From: Ruania alba
Lineage (GTDB): Bacteria > Actinomycetota > Actinomycetes > Actinomycetales > Beutenbergiaceae
Length of the DNA: 64,000 nucleotides
Reading direction: 5' to 3'
Assembly: GCF_900105765.1 (NCBI RefSeq)
Contig: NZ_FNTX01000001.1
Coordinates: forward strand, 1,150,387 to 1,214,386
The notes under the pieces are model-generated. The model was not told the origin of the DNA and made no database searches. It saw only the letters and a list, made by a program, of their open reading frames with translations. The translations under genes were made by a program, and so were the position numbers. Positions within the stretch are counted from its first letter, which is position 1. Every line of letters starts with the position of its first letter. Below are positions 18,224 through 26,599 of the stretch, one piece after another.

Positions 18224-19095
18224 TGGCTAGGCGCGCGGTCATTGCACTAGTCGCGGCCACCGTGCTCATTGCGACTGGGGGTTCCACGGCTGCAGAGTCG
18301 GGCGACGGGGAGGACTGGCTTGACGCAGACATGGATGACTCGGGCGCCAGCCTTACAGGATTGAGGCAGTGGGAGATTCAGTCTGGACTGAGAGAGGTCG
18401 TTGGCAACAGTGCTGCCGATCAAGGCGTGCCTTCCGTCGACATCGGACTACCTGTTCCCGAGGACGATTCAGAGTTCGTCTTCGACGGCCCCGATGGCTT
18501 GTGCATGGCGACAGACTATGTCGCTCCCGTCGCGAACCTCGTCCCTTGTGACGATCGCCCCGTGGATGAGGAGGCTCCTGAGGCTCCTGAGGATCCTGAG
18601 GAGGAGGCGGATGAGCCGGAGCCGGTGATCATTACGGTGTCGGAGTCGGATTTTGCGGAGTTGCCGTTGGCGCCGGCGGAGTTTGGGGTGCAGCCTGATC
18701 CTGCTGATGGGGCGTGGACGGTGGTGAATATGGACACGATTGCGTATGCCTCGGATGATCCGCAGGTGGTGAGTACGCAGGTGTTGGGGTTCCCGGTGGC
18801 GGTGCGGGCGTCGCCGGTGGAGTTTGCGTGGGATTTTGGTGATGGGTCGGATCCGTTGGTGACGACCGATCCTGGTGCGCCGTATCCGGATCACACGGTG
18901 GCTTACGCCTACGCGCAGCCGGTGGAGGAGACGAGAGTGTCGTTGACGACGACGTGGGTGGGGGAGTTTCAGGTGGGTGGTCAGGGTCCGTGGATTCCGA
19001 TTGCGGGGACGGCGCAGACCACGAGTGAGTCGGCTGCCTTTGAGGTGGTGGAGGTGACCACACGCCTGGTTCCCGGCCCGCAAGCGAACGGCTGA
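18223..19095 (+). CDS. Secreted PKD-domain protein
   Basis: A 290-residue exported protein: N-terminal signal peptide ending near STAA (residues 22-25), an acidic variable region with a Glu/Pro-rich stretch near 115-130, and a C-terminal PKD-like fold marked by FAWDFGDGSDP near 202 and HTVAYAYAQP near 224. The ATG shares a base with the stop of the lipoprotein gene (TAATG), so the two probably act together at the cell surface. The part from about 18600 to 18990 uses T- and G-ending codons far more than the first third, hinting at a mosaic origin. No enzyme motif is seen. Confidence 0.75.
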   Translation: MARRAVIALVAATVLIATGGSTAAESGDGEDWLDADMDDSGASLTGLRQWEIQSGLREVVGNSAADQGVPSVDIGLPVPEDDSEFVFDGPDGLCMATDYVAPVANLVPCDDRPVDEEAPEAPEDPEEEADEPEPVIITVSESDFAELPLAPAEFGVQPDPADGAWTVVNMDTIAYASDDPQVVSTQVLGFPVAVRASPVEFAWDFGDGSDPLVTTDPGAPYPDHTVAYAYAQPVEETRVSLTTTWVGEFQVGGQGPWIPIAGTAQTTSESAAFEVVEVTTRLVPGPQANG

Positions 19096-19110
19096 AGCGC
19101 GAGATAACGA

Positions 19111-19926
19111 TCAAGGGGTGATGACGGAGACGCCGTACTCCTTCAGTTTCGCCGCGATCTGCGGTGGGGGAGCAGCATCGGTGACCAGGTAGGTGGCCCG
19201 GTCGAGCGTGGCGATCTGGGCGAACAGGTGCCGGGAGAACTTCGACGAGTCCGCCACCACGGCCACCCGCTCCGCATGGTCCATCATCTCGGCCATCATT
19301 GCCGCATCGCCGACATTGCTCGTGGAGAAGCCGCTGGTCGCCACGGCGCCCACGCCGATGATCGCCAGGTCTGCCCGCACAGCGATCTCGTCAGGTCGGT
19401 TCGTCACCCCGAACGACACCGAACCGGTGGTGGTCTGCGCAACGGTACGCACATGCCCGCCGAAGACATACAGCTCGCACTCCATCCCGCTCGGCAGCTC
19501 GGCGGGGACTCGTAGATTGTTCGTCGCGATCGTCAGGCCGCGACGATCTCGCAGGTGCCGGACCACGGCGAGCGTGGTGGTGCCCCCGTTGAGCATGATC
19601 ACCGAATCGTCCTGGACGAGTCGGGCAGTGAGCGCGGCGATCTGTTCCTTCTGCTCCGTGTGCAGCCGCAACCGCAGGTCAAGTTTGCGGTCGCCGACGG
19701 GAGCCGCGGACTTGCTGACGGCGCCTCCGTGGGTGCGGATCACGAGGCCGTCCGCGTCCAGCTGGTCCAGGTCCCGCCGGATCGTGTCGATGGACACGTT
19801 GAACCGCTCCGCGAGTTCCCCGACGACCACTTGCCCCCGCTCAGCGACGAAGTCGGCCAATGCTCCACGCCGGTGCGCGGGGAGGTGGCGGGAGCGGTCC
19901 TGCGAGTCCAAGTCGGTTGGCGGCAT
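19111..19926 (-). CDS. DeoR-family transcriptional regulator
   Basis: A 271-residue repressor with an N-terminal winged HTH (VVVGELAERFNVSIDTIRRD near residues 33-52), the DeoR sequence GLVIRTHGGAV near 60, and a sugar-phosphate-sensing isomerase-like domain with NGGTTTLAVVRHL near 112 and ADLAIIGVGAV near 190. The ATG at 19926 is chosen from an open frame that continues upstream because it places the HTH as in the family. It is divergent from the hexose operon at 20226; two matching candidate operators lie between them. The inducer is probably a phosphorylated sugar of that pathway. Confidence 0.92.
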   Translation of the reverse strand: MPPTDLDSQDRSRHLPAHRRGALADFVAERGQVVVGELAERFNVSIDTIRRDLDQLDADGLVIRTHGGAVSKSAAPVGDRKLDLRLRLHTEQKEQIAALTARLVQDDSVIMLNGGTTTLAVVRHLRDRRGLTIATNNLRVPAELPSGMECELYVFGGHVRTVAQTTTGSVSFGVTNRPDEIAVRADLAIIGVGAVATSGFSTSNVGDAAMMAEMMDHAERVAVVADSSKFSRHLFAQIATLDRATYLVTDAAPPPQIAAKLKEYGVSVITP

Positions 19927-19959
19927 GCACCTATTGGTAGCACGGGTTGCATGCCTCGC

Positions 19960-19972
19960 GCAGAAAACAGCA
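19960..19972. promoter_or_regulatory. Candidate DeoR operator, regulator side
   Basis: GCAGAAAACAGCA lies 34 bases upstream of the deoR-type start. It matches 12 of 13 positions of the element at 20150-20162 in the same orientation. Autoregulation is inferred. Confidence 0.5.
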
Positions 19973-20109
19973 CAATCCGGCGTGGCCTGCAACGGCGCCT
20001 GTGGGCCCGCTCGTTGGCCACCGCGCGAACCGGAATAGCGCTCGAAATCGGCCACCATTCGCGCTTAGTGCAGGTACCCTGCGTGCCTGCAGAGCTGCAG
20101 TCCTCCGCC

Positions 20110-20138
20110 TTGACGTCGTCGTCATGCCGCATTAAGGT
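20110..20138 (+). promoter_or_regulatory. Promoter of the hexose operon
   Basis: TTGACG (20110-20115), a 17-base spacer and TAAGGT (20133-20138) make the best sigma-70-type promoter in the window. The predicted start near 20145 gives a leader of about 80 bases before the ATG at 20226. Confidence 0.75.
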
Positions 20139-20149
20139 CGCACAACACA

Positions 20150-20162
20150 GCAGAAAACTGCA
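20150..20162. promoter_or_regulatory. Candidate DeoR operator, operon side
   Basis: GCAGAAAACTGCA contains the inverted repeat GCAG-AAAA-CTGC and sits a few bases after the predicted transcription start, an ideal place for repression. It matches the element at 19960-19972. Confidence 0.6.
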
Positions 20163-20225
20163 TGGAGCAGCACTGAAGTGCACACTTCGGCAGGTTCGGA
20201 CTGACAATGACGACAGGAGTACGAC

Positions 20226-21500
20226 ATGAGCACTGGCGCTCGACGCACACGGCGGCTCGCCGGTGTGGCCGGATTGGCCGCACTGAGCCTGGTAGCCGCC
20301 GGCTGCAGCGGAGGGGGCGACGCCGACGGTGACGTCACCATCCAGTTCGCCCAGTGGTGGGAGCCCGAACTCCCCGACGGTGCGTTCGCTGAGATCATCG
20401 CCGGTTTCGAGGAGGCGAACCCCGGCGTCACCGTGGAACTGGTCTCCGCCCCATATGCCTCCACGCAGGAACAGCTTTTCGCAGGCTCGGCGTCGGGAAC
20501 CATGCCCGACGTGATGGGCCTGGACGCCGTCTGGGTGAACGACTTCGCCAATCAAGGCGCGATCGCCGACCTCAGCGCGATGATGGGCGAGTACGGCTAC
20601 GACGACAGCCAGCTCGCCAGCCAGGTGCAGGTGGACGGCTCCACCTACATGATCCCGGTGGTCAACTTCATCTACCCCCTCTTCACCAACGACGACCTCC
20701 TCGCCGAGGCCGGGGTGGACGCCCCGCCGACCACGCGCCAGGAGTTCCTCGACACCGCCGTGGCGATCTCGGAGCTCGGCGGGGACACGACCGGATGGGC
20801 GCTGCCGCTCTCCCTCGAGCAGCCCAACGGCGTGCTCAACGATGTGATGCCCTGGGCGTGGTCCTCCGGTGGCTCGATGCTCGCCGATGGCCAGCCCGAC
20901 CTGACCAACCCCGAGATGACCTCGGCGGTCGAGTACGTCCAGGAGTTGTGGGACGCCGGCGCCGTGGCCCCTGGCTCGTTCACCATGAAGGAGCAGGACA
21001 AGGTCGAGGAGTTCACCAACGGCCGCGTCGGGATGATGATCTCCTCGCTCGCGCACATCAACCTGCTGCAGGAGACCAACCCGGACCTCAGCTTCAGCGT
21101 CTCGGCCATCCCCACCGAAGAAGGCTACGACGGCGAGTCCGGCCTGACCTACGCCTCCTGGGGCATCGGTGTCTCCGAGAGCACTGAGCACCCCGAGGAA
21201 GCCTGGGCGCTGATCGAGTACCTGATGGAGACCGAGACGAACGGCGAACTCTCCACCATCGCCAACGGGTTCCCCGGCAACACCGAGGCCGTGCCCGGCT
21301 TCGTCGAGGACGACCCGCTGATGGCGGACGCCTTCGAGATCTACCAGAACACCACGCCGGTCAACGAGTTCTCCGGTCTGCCCGCCGCTGAGCAGCTGAT
21401 GCGTTCCTTCGCCGAGCAGCTCCAGGCTGCCCTGAACGGTGATCAGAGTGTCGACCAGATGCTCGAGCAGACCCAGACCGCCTGGTCCGACGAGTTCTAG
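20226..21500 (+). CDS. Sugar ABC transporter substrate-binding lipoprotein
   Basis: A 424-residue extracytoplasmic binding protein of the family that serves MalFG-type importers. Signal peptide with lipobox LVAAGC (Cys near residue 23), then DVTIQFAQWWEPE and the sugar-binding fold with DVMGLDAVWVNDFANQGAIA near 98. First gene of a six-gene operon controlled by the DeoR regulator. The ATG follows GACAGGAG. The sugar cannot be named from sequence; the downstream enzymes point to a hexose entering as mannose- or fructose-type phosphate. The stop is followed by a 13-bp hairpin that separates it from the permease genes. Confidence 0.92.
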   Translation: MSTGARRTRRLAGVAGLAALSLVAAGCSGGGDADGDVTIQFAQWWEPELPDGAFAEIIAGFEEANPGVTVELVSAPYASTQEQLFAGSASGTMPDVMGLDAVWVNDFANQGAIADLSAMMGEYGYDDSQLASQVQVDGSTYMIPVVNFIYPLFTNDDLLAEAGVDAPPTTRQEFLDTAVAISELGGDTTGWALPLSLEQPNGVLNDVMPWAWSSGGSMLADGQPDLTNPEMTSAVEYVQELWDAGAVAPGSFTMKEQDKVEEFTNGRVGMMISSLAHINLLQETNPDLSFSVSAIPTEEGYDGESGLTYASWGIGVSESTEHPEEAWALIEYLMETETNGELSTIANGFPGNTEAVPGFVEDDPLMADAFEIYQNTTPVNEFSGLPAAEQLMRSFAEQLQAALNGDQSVDQMLEQTQTAWSDEF

Positions 21501-21514
21501 GGAGGCAGCCGTGC

Positions 21515-21547
21515 CCCTGCCCGCCACACACGTGGTGGCGGGCAGGG
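21515..21547 (+). repeat. Intercistronic hairpin between binding protein and permease genes
   Basis: CCCTGCCCGCCAC (21515-21527) pairs perfectly with GTGGCGGGCAGGG (21535-21547) around a seven-base loop. It lies 15 bases after the binding-protein stop. Such GC-rich stems between malE- and malF-type genes are known to protect the upstream message or reduce read-through, giving more binding protein than permease. Its presence favours the permease start at 21562 over the GTG at 21511. Confidence 0.7.
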
Positions 21548-21561
21548 CGGCGCAGACCGAC

Positions 21562-22542
21562 ATGACCACACCGCTCGCATCTGGACCCACCTCCCCGGCG
21601 AGGGCGTCCGGCCAAGCCGGCCCTCCGCCGTCGGGTGGGGAGAACACGTCCCCGACGGCGCCGCGCCGGCGGCCCTCACACGTGGGCCGCATGCTCGAAC
21701 CGCTGGCGTTCCTCTCACCGACGCTGATCCTGCTCGCCGTGCTCATGGTGCTGCCGATCGTGCTGGTGATCGGGTACGCGTTCATGGACAACGTAGTGAC
21801 GAACCCGGACCCGGAGTTCGTCGGCACGGCCAATCTGGTCGAGATCGCCACCGACCCCACCTTCCACATCGCCCTGCGCAACACGGTGGTGTTCACCGTT
21901 GTCAGCGTGATCGCGCACATGATCCTCGGGCTGACCTTTGCGATGCTGCTGAACAGCAAGCGGATCTCCGCCGCCAGTCGGGCGGTGCTGCGTGCGATCT
22001 ATGTGCTCCCGTGGCTGTTCACCGTGGCCGTCATCGCTGTGCTGTGGCGGATGTTGCTGGCACCGAGCGGCGTGATCAACTACCTGCTCTCGACCAATGT
22101 GGAGTGGTTGGCCGACCCGCGTCTCGCACTGGGCACCGTCACCGTGATCAACATCTGGGCCGGTTACCCGTTCTTCATGGTGAGCCTGCTCGCCGGCCTG
22201 CAGGGTATTCCCGGCGATCTGTATGAGGCCGCCCGCGTGGACGGTGCCTCCCCGGTGCAGCAGTTCTTCCACGTGACCCTGCCGCAGTTGCGGCAGATCA
22301 TCGTCAGCCTGCTGCTGCTCGACATGATCTGGACTTCCGCGCAACAGTTCGCGCTGATCTGGATGACCACCGGCGGTGGCCCGCTCAGTACTACCGAGAT
22401 GCTCTCCACCTACACCTACAAGCTGGCCTTCGACGACTACGAGTTCGGGCTCGCCTCGGCCAGTGCCGTGCTCGTGCTGCTCGTGTCCATGGTGCTGGCG
22501 TTCTTCTACGTCCGCCACGAGAAGGCAAGGGAGTCGGCATGA
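21562..22542 (+). CDS. Sugar ABC transporter permease, MalF-type
   Basis: A 326-residue inner-membrane permease with a Pro/Ser-rich cytoplasmic N-terminus of about 45 residues and six predicted helices, the first at LAFLSPTLILLAVLMVLPIV. The EAA loop that contacts the ATPase is YEAARVDGASPVQQFFHVTLP near residue 225. The ATG at 21562 is preferred; the in-frame GTG at 21511 has a better GGAGG but would place the hairpin inside the coding region. Its stop overlaps the next permease (ATGA). No ATPase gene is in the operon, so a shared MsiK-type protein must energise it. Confidence 0.9.
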   Translation: MTTPLASGPTSPARASGQAGPPPSGGENTSPTAPRRRPSHVGRMLEPLAFLSPTLILLAVLMVLPIVLVIGYAFMDNVVTNPDPEFVGTANLVEIATDPTFHIALRNTVVFTVVSVIAHMILGLTFAMLLNSKRISAASRAVLRAIYVLPWLFTVAVIAVLWRMLLAPSGVINYLLSTNVEWLADPRLALGTVTVINIWAGYPFFMVSLLAGLQGIPGDLYEAARVDGASPVQQFFHVTLPQLRQIIVSLLLLDMIWTSAQQFALIWMTTGGGPLSTTEMLSTYTYKLAFDDYEFGLASASAVLVLLVSMVLAFFYVRHEKARESA

Positions 22543-23396
22543 CAGCCCCGGCCACACACGCTTCCACTCGCCGGGACATCCCGGCCCGGATCTTCACCTG
22601 GATCGGCCTACTGATTGGTGCCGCCTTCGCAGGCCTGCCGGTGCTGTGGATGCTCTCCAGTTCGTTCAAGTCCAACCGGGAGATCTTCGAGTTCCCGCCC
22701 AGGTTGTTGACCGAATCGTTCAGTTTCGACTCCTACCTGGCGATCCTCGGTGACCCCAGCCGGCTGCGCTTCTTCACCAACAGCTACGTGGTGGCGATCT
22801 GCGTGACGATCCTGACATTGATCGTGGCGATCCACGCCGCCTATGCATTCAGTCGGTTTGCGTTCCGGGCGAAACACCCGCTGAAACTGTTGATCATCAG
22901 CGTGCAGGCAGTCCCACCGATCACCGTGCTGATTCCCTATTTTGGGATCATCGTGGCGCTGAAGATGTACGACACCTATCCCGGCCTGATATTCACGTAC
23001 ATGCTGTTCACGCTGCCCTACGCGATCATCATGATGACCAGCTATCTGAACTCCCTCCCGCGGGAGCTCGACGAGGCCGTCCGCGTGGACGGCGGAAGCT
23101 CCATGACGGCGCTGTGGCGCGTGCTCGTGCCGGTCTCGGTCCCCGGGATCGTCTCGGTGGGTGTCTACACATTCATGATCGCCTGGAACGAGTATCTCTT
23201 CGCGCTCACCCTCACCAGCAGCGAGTCAATGCGTACCGTTCCGATCGGATTGCAGTTGCTCATGGGCCAGCACTCGTTCCAGTGGAACGAGATCATGGCG
23301 ATGAGCATTCTCGGATCCATTCCTGTTCTCGCTCTCTTCCTCTTCTTCCAGCGTTATTTCATGAGCGGCCTGACCTCGGGCGCGGTCAAGCACTGA
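22539..23396 (+). CDS. Sugar ABC transporter permease, MalG-type
   Basis: A 285-residue inner-membrane permease with six predicted helices. The EAA loop reads LDEAVRVDGGSSMTALWRVL near residues 177-196. It pairs with the upstream MalF-type subunit, with which it overlaps by four bases. The C-terminus LTSGAVKH is typical of MalG/CUT1 permeases. Followed after 38 bases by the aldolase gene. Confidence 0.92.
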   Translation: MTAPATHASTRRDIPARIFTWIGLLIGAAFAGLPVLWMLSSSFKSNREIFEFPPRLLTESFSFDSYLAILGDPSRLRFFTNSYVVAICVTILTLIVAIHAAYAFSRFAFRAKHPLKLLIISVQAVPPITVLIPYFGIIVALKMYDTYPGLIFTYMLFTLPYAIIMMTSYLNSLPRELDEAVRVDGGSSMTALWRVLVPVSVPGIVSVGVYTFMIAWNEYLFALTLTSSESMRTVPIGLQLLMGQHSFQWNEIMAMSILGSIPVLALFLFFQRYFMSGLTSGAVKH

Positions 23397-23434
23397 CCGC
23401 ATCGATAACACCACCACAACAACAAGGAGTAAGT

Positions 23435-24325
23435 GTGCTCACTAATGGAAACGTCCTGCTGACCGCCGCCCACGAGGGGAATTATGCCGTCCCGGCGTTC
23501 AACATCAGCGACTACGCCATGTTCAACGGGATCATGGAGATCAGCGAGGCCGAACAGGCGCCCTTGATCGCGGCGATCCACCCCGACGAGCTCGCTCACT
23601 TCGGCCGCGACGCCGTGGCCGCCCTCCGGGAACGGGCCCACCGGTCCAGCATCCCGGTCGCCATCCACTGGGACCACGGTGGCAGCTATGAGCAGATGCT
23701 CACCGCCATCCAGGTCGGATTCACCTCGGTGATGATCGACCGGTCGATGGACTCCTTCGAGGAGAACGTGCGCGTCACCCAGAAGGTGGTGGAGACGGCG
23801 CACGCGGTGGGCGTGAGCGTGGAAGCCGAGCTGGGCACCATCGGCGCCGCGGACTCCTACGGTGAGGCGGGGGCGCTGGAGATCATCTACACCACCCCCG
23901 AGGAGGCGGTGGAGTTCGTGCGCCAGACGGGCGTGGACAGCCTCGCCATCGCGATCGGCACCTCGCACGGGCTCTTCCCACCCGAGGTCACCCCCGAGAT
24001 CAAGATCGATCTGCTGCGCGAGATCAAGGAAGCGGTACAGATCCCGCTCGTACTGCACGGCGGCTCGGGCAACCCGGACGAGGAGATCGGCCAGGCCGCC
24101 AAACTTGGGATCAACAAGATCAACATCTCCAGCGACATCAAGGTGGCCTATCACGAGGAGATGCGCGCGGTGCTGGCCGACCCGAAGGTGCGCGAGCCGA
24201 ACGTGATCCAGCCTCGCTGCATCGAGGCCATGAAGCAGGTGGCGGCGCACAAGATCCGGCTGTTCGGCGCAGACGGTCGCGCCTCCGGGGTGCCGGCTAT
24301 CAGCGGTGTCCAGGCCCGGGTCTGA
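23435..24325 (+). CDS. Class II ketose-bisphosphate aldolase (KbaY/GatY/FbaA type)
   Basis: A 296-residue zinc-dependent TIM-barrel aldolase cleaving a ketose-1,6-bisphosphate (fructose, tagatose or a related sugar) to dihydroxyacetone phosphate and glyceraldehyde-3-phosphate. The zinc and catalytic motif is H78-W-D80-H81 in AIHWDHGG; further ligands are in GTSHGLF near 180 and LVLHGGSG near 206. The GTG start at 23435 is set by AAGGAG at 23424-23429. The next gene starts one base after its stop. Fructose- and tagatose-specific forms cannot be told apart here. Confidence 0.9.
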   Translation: MLTNGNVLLTAAHEGNYAVPAFNISDYAMFNGIMEISEAEQAPLIAAIHPDELAHFGRDAVAALRERAHRSSIPVAIHWDHGGSYEQMLTAIQVGFTSVMIDRSMDSFEENVRVTQKVVETAHAVGVSVEAELGTIGAADSYGEAGALEIIYTTPEEAVEFVRQTGVDSLAIAIGTSHGLFPPEVTPEIKIDLLREIKEAVQIPLVLHGGSGNPDEEIGQAAKLGINKINISSDIKVAYHEEMRAVLADPKVREPNVIQPRCIEAMKQVAAHKIRLFGADGRASGVPAISGVQARV

Positions 24326-24326
24326 C

Positions 24327-25538
24327 ATGACACCGGAGGTTCTCCTCGGCTTCGGCGGCAACGTCGACGTCGAGATCACCTGGGACGATGCCGTGCTCAC
24401 GCGCCTCGCCGCCGAGCACGGCATCGCCCAGCGCGAGCTGGACACCGAGGTGGAGATCACCGACGAACGCAGCCTGGTGATCTCCATCCTTGCCTTCGTC
24501 CAGGCAGGTCAGGGCGGTGAACGGTTCGTCGCCGACGGCGAGACGCTCGGGAGATTCCCGGAACAGTTCGCGCGCAGGTGGACCCTCGGCGGAACGGGGA
24601 TCCGTGCGGCACTGACGCTACGCACCCTCGGTGTGCCGAGCATGGTGCATCTGGTCAGCACCAACCCGATCATCCGGGAGCTGCTGCCCACCGACGTGCA
24701 CCGCCTGAGCAGCGCCACCGAGGACTCCCTGCACCCGCACCTGATCGTGCAATTCCCTCGCGGTGCACGGGTGCGCACCGAGCGCCTCGACGTGACAGCG
24801 CCGAAAGCCAACCGGCTCATCTACGTCAACGACCCGCCGAACCGTGACCTCGTGCTCAGCGACAAGATCGACGATGTGGCACCGCACCTGCGGGTGCTGC
24901 TGGTCACCGGGCTGAACAGCATGCAGGACCCGGCCCTCGTGGAGGACCGGCTGCATCGGATCGCCCAGGTGGTCGATGCGATGCCCGACGGCGGAGTCGT
25001 CCTTTTCGAGGACGCCGGCCAGCACGTGGCAGCGCTGGGGGAGCGGGTGCTCGCCACGATGGCGAGGCTCGCCGACGTCGTCAGCATGAACGAGGACGAA
25101 CTGTTCGGCCACCTGGGCCGGACGTTCGATCTGAACGACGCGACCGCCGTCGGGAAGGCATTGCGTGAGGCACGCGAACGGATCGGCGTGCGCACCCTGG
25201 TGGTGCACACTCAGCACTGGGCAGCCGCCGCCGGGCCCTTCGCGCACACGCTCGTGCCGGCGCTGCGTTCGGGCGTTGTGGCCGCCGGAACCCGCTATCT
25301 GGTCGGTGACGGTGCGACGCAGGCTCACCACGAGGCCACTGCTCAGCTGCCGGTCCAGCCAAGCGCCGCCGAGGTGGCTGCCGCACTGGAGTCGGAAACC
25401 GATCTCGTGTGTGTGCCGGCCCTGCACCTGACCACCGACACCCCCACCACCATCGGCCTCGGGGACACCTTCATCGGCGGACTCGTCGCCGCTCTCACGA
25501 CCGATCGCACCGCACTGTTGGAAGGAACGCATCGATGA
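24327..25538 (+). CDS. ADP-dependent phosphofructokinase/glucokinase family sugar kinase
   Basis: A 403-residue ribokinase-fold kinase of the ADP-dependent group (PF04587 type) best known from archaea. The start GFGGNVDVEITWDD contains the substrate-binding GGNVD; VSMNEDELFGHL near residue 252 matches the NxxE motif; and the catalytic GxGD is GLGDTFIGG near 377-385. It probably phosphorylates a hexose or hexose-6-phosphate using ADP instead of ATP. It lies between an aldolase and a phosphomannose isomerase, so it should make the bisphosphate that the aldolase cleaves. ATG 24327 is preferred over GTG 24306. Nucleotide choice needs experiment. Confidence 0.82.
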   Translation: MTPEVLLGFGGNVDVEITWDDAVLTRLAAEHGIAQRELDTEVEITDERSLVISILAFVQAGQGGERFVADGETLGRFPEQFARRWTLGGTGIRAALTLRTLGVPSMVHLVSTNPIIRELLPTDVHRLSSATEDSLHPHLIVQFPRGARVRTERLDVTAPKANRLIYVNDPPNRDLVLSDKIDDVAPHLRVLLVTGLNSMQDPALVEDRLHRIAQVVDAMPDGGVVLFEDAGQHVAALGERVLATMARLADVVSMNEDELFGHLGRTFDLNDATAVGKALREARERIGVRTLVVHTQHWAAAAGPFAHTLVPALRSGVVAAGTRYLVGDGATQAHHEATAQLPVQPSAAEVAAALESETDLVCVPALHLTTDTPTTIGLGDTFIGGLVAALTTDRTALLEGTHR

Positions 25539-26524
25539 CCGTAATCCCGCTCCCCGCGAATCGCCCACCCGACCGGTTCTACCGGGGCGGCACCCGGTTA
25601 GCGGAGCTCCGCGGGGAGAACACCGTGGGGGAGTACGAGCCGGAGGACTGGGTCGGGTCGGCCACCACGGTGCATGGAGAAGCACCGACCGGGCTCACGA
25701 GGCTGCCGGACGGACGGCTGCTGCGCGAGGCCATCGAGACGGATCCGCAGTGGTGGCTCGGCCCGGACCACGTGGCCGCCTACGGCGCGGACGCGATGTT
25801 GCTGGTGAAGCTGCTCGACGCCGGCGAGCGGCTTCCCGTGCACGCCCATCCCGACCGCGCGTTCGCCAAGGAGCACTTCGCCGCCGCGCACGGCAAGACG
25901 GAGGCATGGTTCCTGCTGACCGGCGGAAGCCTGCACCTGGCTTTGAAGGAGGACCTCACCCACGACGAGCTCGCAGGTGTGCTGGAGCGGCAGGACGCCG
26001 ACGAGATCCTCGGGCTCATGCACGAGGTGCAAGTCAACCCAGGCGATGTGGTGCTGGTGCCCGCAGGCGTGCTGCACGCCATCGGTGGTGGGTTGCTGCT
26101 TGTGGAGCTGCAGGAGCCGGAGGACTTCTCGCTCATGCTCGAGTGGAAGGGGTACCCGATCGACGGGCCGAAGGACGGTCACCTCGGGATCGGGTACGAC
26201 CTGGCGTTGCAGGCGATGGAACGACGCGCCCGCACGGCGGAGGAGATCGGCGAGCTGGTGCGGCCCGCAGGCTTCGGCCCGTCGGTGTTCCCCGCCGCGG
26301 CGGACCCCTACTTCCGGCTCGAGCGCGTGCAGATCCAGGGTGAGGAACAGGTGGAGGCGGGCTTCGCCGTCATGATCGTGCTGACCGGCCAGGTGGAGAT
26401 GCCGGGTGCGCAAGGAACGGTGACGCTCGAGCGGGGCGCCACGGCAGTGGCGCCGCACGCGGCGGGCTCGCTGACCTTGGTCGGGGATGCGGAAGTGCTG
26501 GTCTGCCGGCCCCCTGCTCCCTGA
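25535..26524 (+). CDS. Type I mannose-6-phosphate isomerase-like protein
   Basis: A 329-residue cupin isomerase related to ManA, interconverting mannose-6-phosphate and fructose-6-phosphate. The zinc-binding residues are visible in VHAHPDRAFAKEHF (near residues 105-118) and GKTEAWFLLTGG (near 124), with PAGVLHAIGGG near 175. The ATG overlaps the kinase stop (ATGA). As last gene of the operon it would feed the imported hexose into the kinase-aldolase route. A related aldose-ketose pair is possible. Confidence 0.85.
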   Translation: MTVIPLPANRPPDRFYRGGTRLAELRGENTVGEYEPEDWVGSATTVHGEAPTGLTRLPDGRLLREAIETDPQWWLGPDHVAAYGADAMLLVKLLDAGERLPVHAHPDRAFAKEHFAAAHGKTEAWFLLTGGSLHLALKEDLTHDELAGVLERQDADEILGLMHEVQVNPGDVVLVPAGVLHAIGGGLLLVELQEPEDFSLMLEWKGYPIDGPKDGHLGIGYDLALQAMERRARTAEEIGELVRPAGFGPSVFPAAADPYFRLERVQIQGEEQVEAGFAVMIVLTGQVEMPGAQGTVTLERGATAVAPHAAGSLTLVGDAEVLVCRPPAP

Positions 26525-26599
26525 GGGCCGCCCGAAGCGGTCCTGGCCGGTTATCCACAGGCCTCTGCAGCGTCTGGCGGACCTTGCCAGGCTGGGTGC

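Noticed and set aside
19740-21959. A 739-codon minus-strand frame spanning the DeoR promoter region and the binding-protein gene
   Set aside because: It crosses a regulatory region with a clear promoter and operators and lies opposite well-supported genes.
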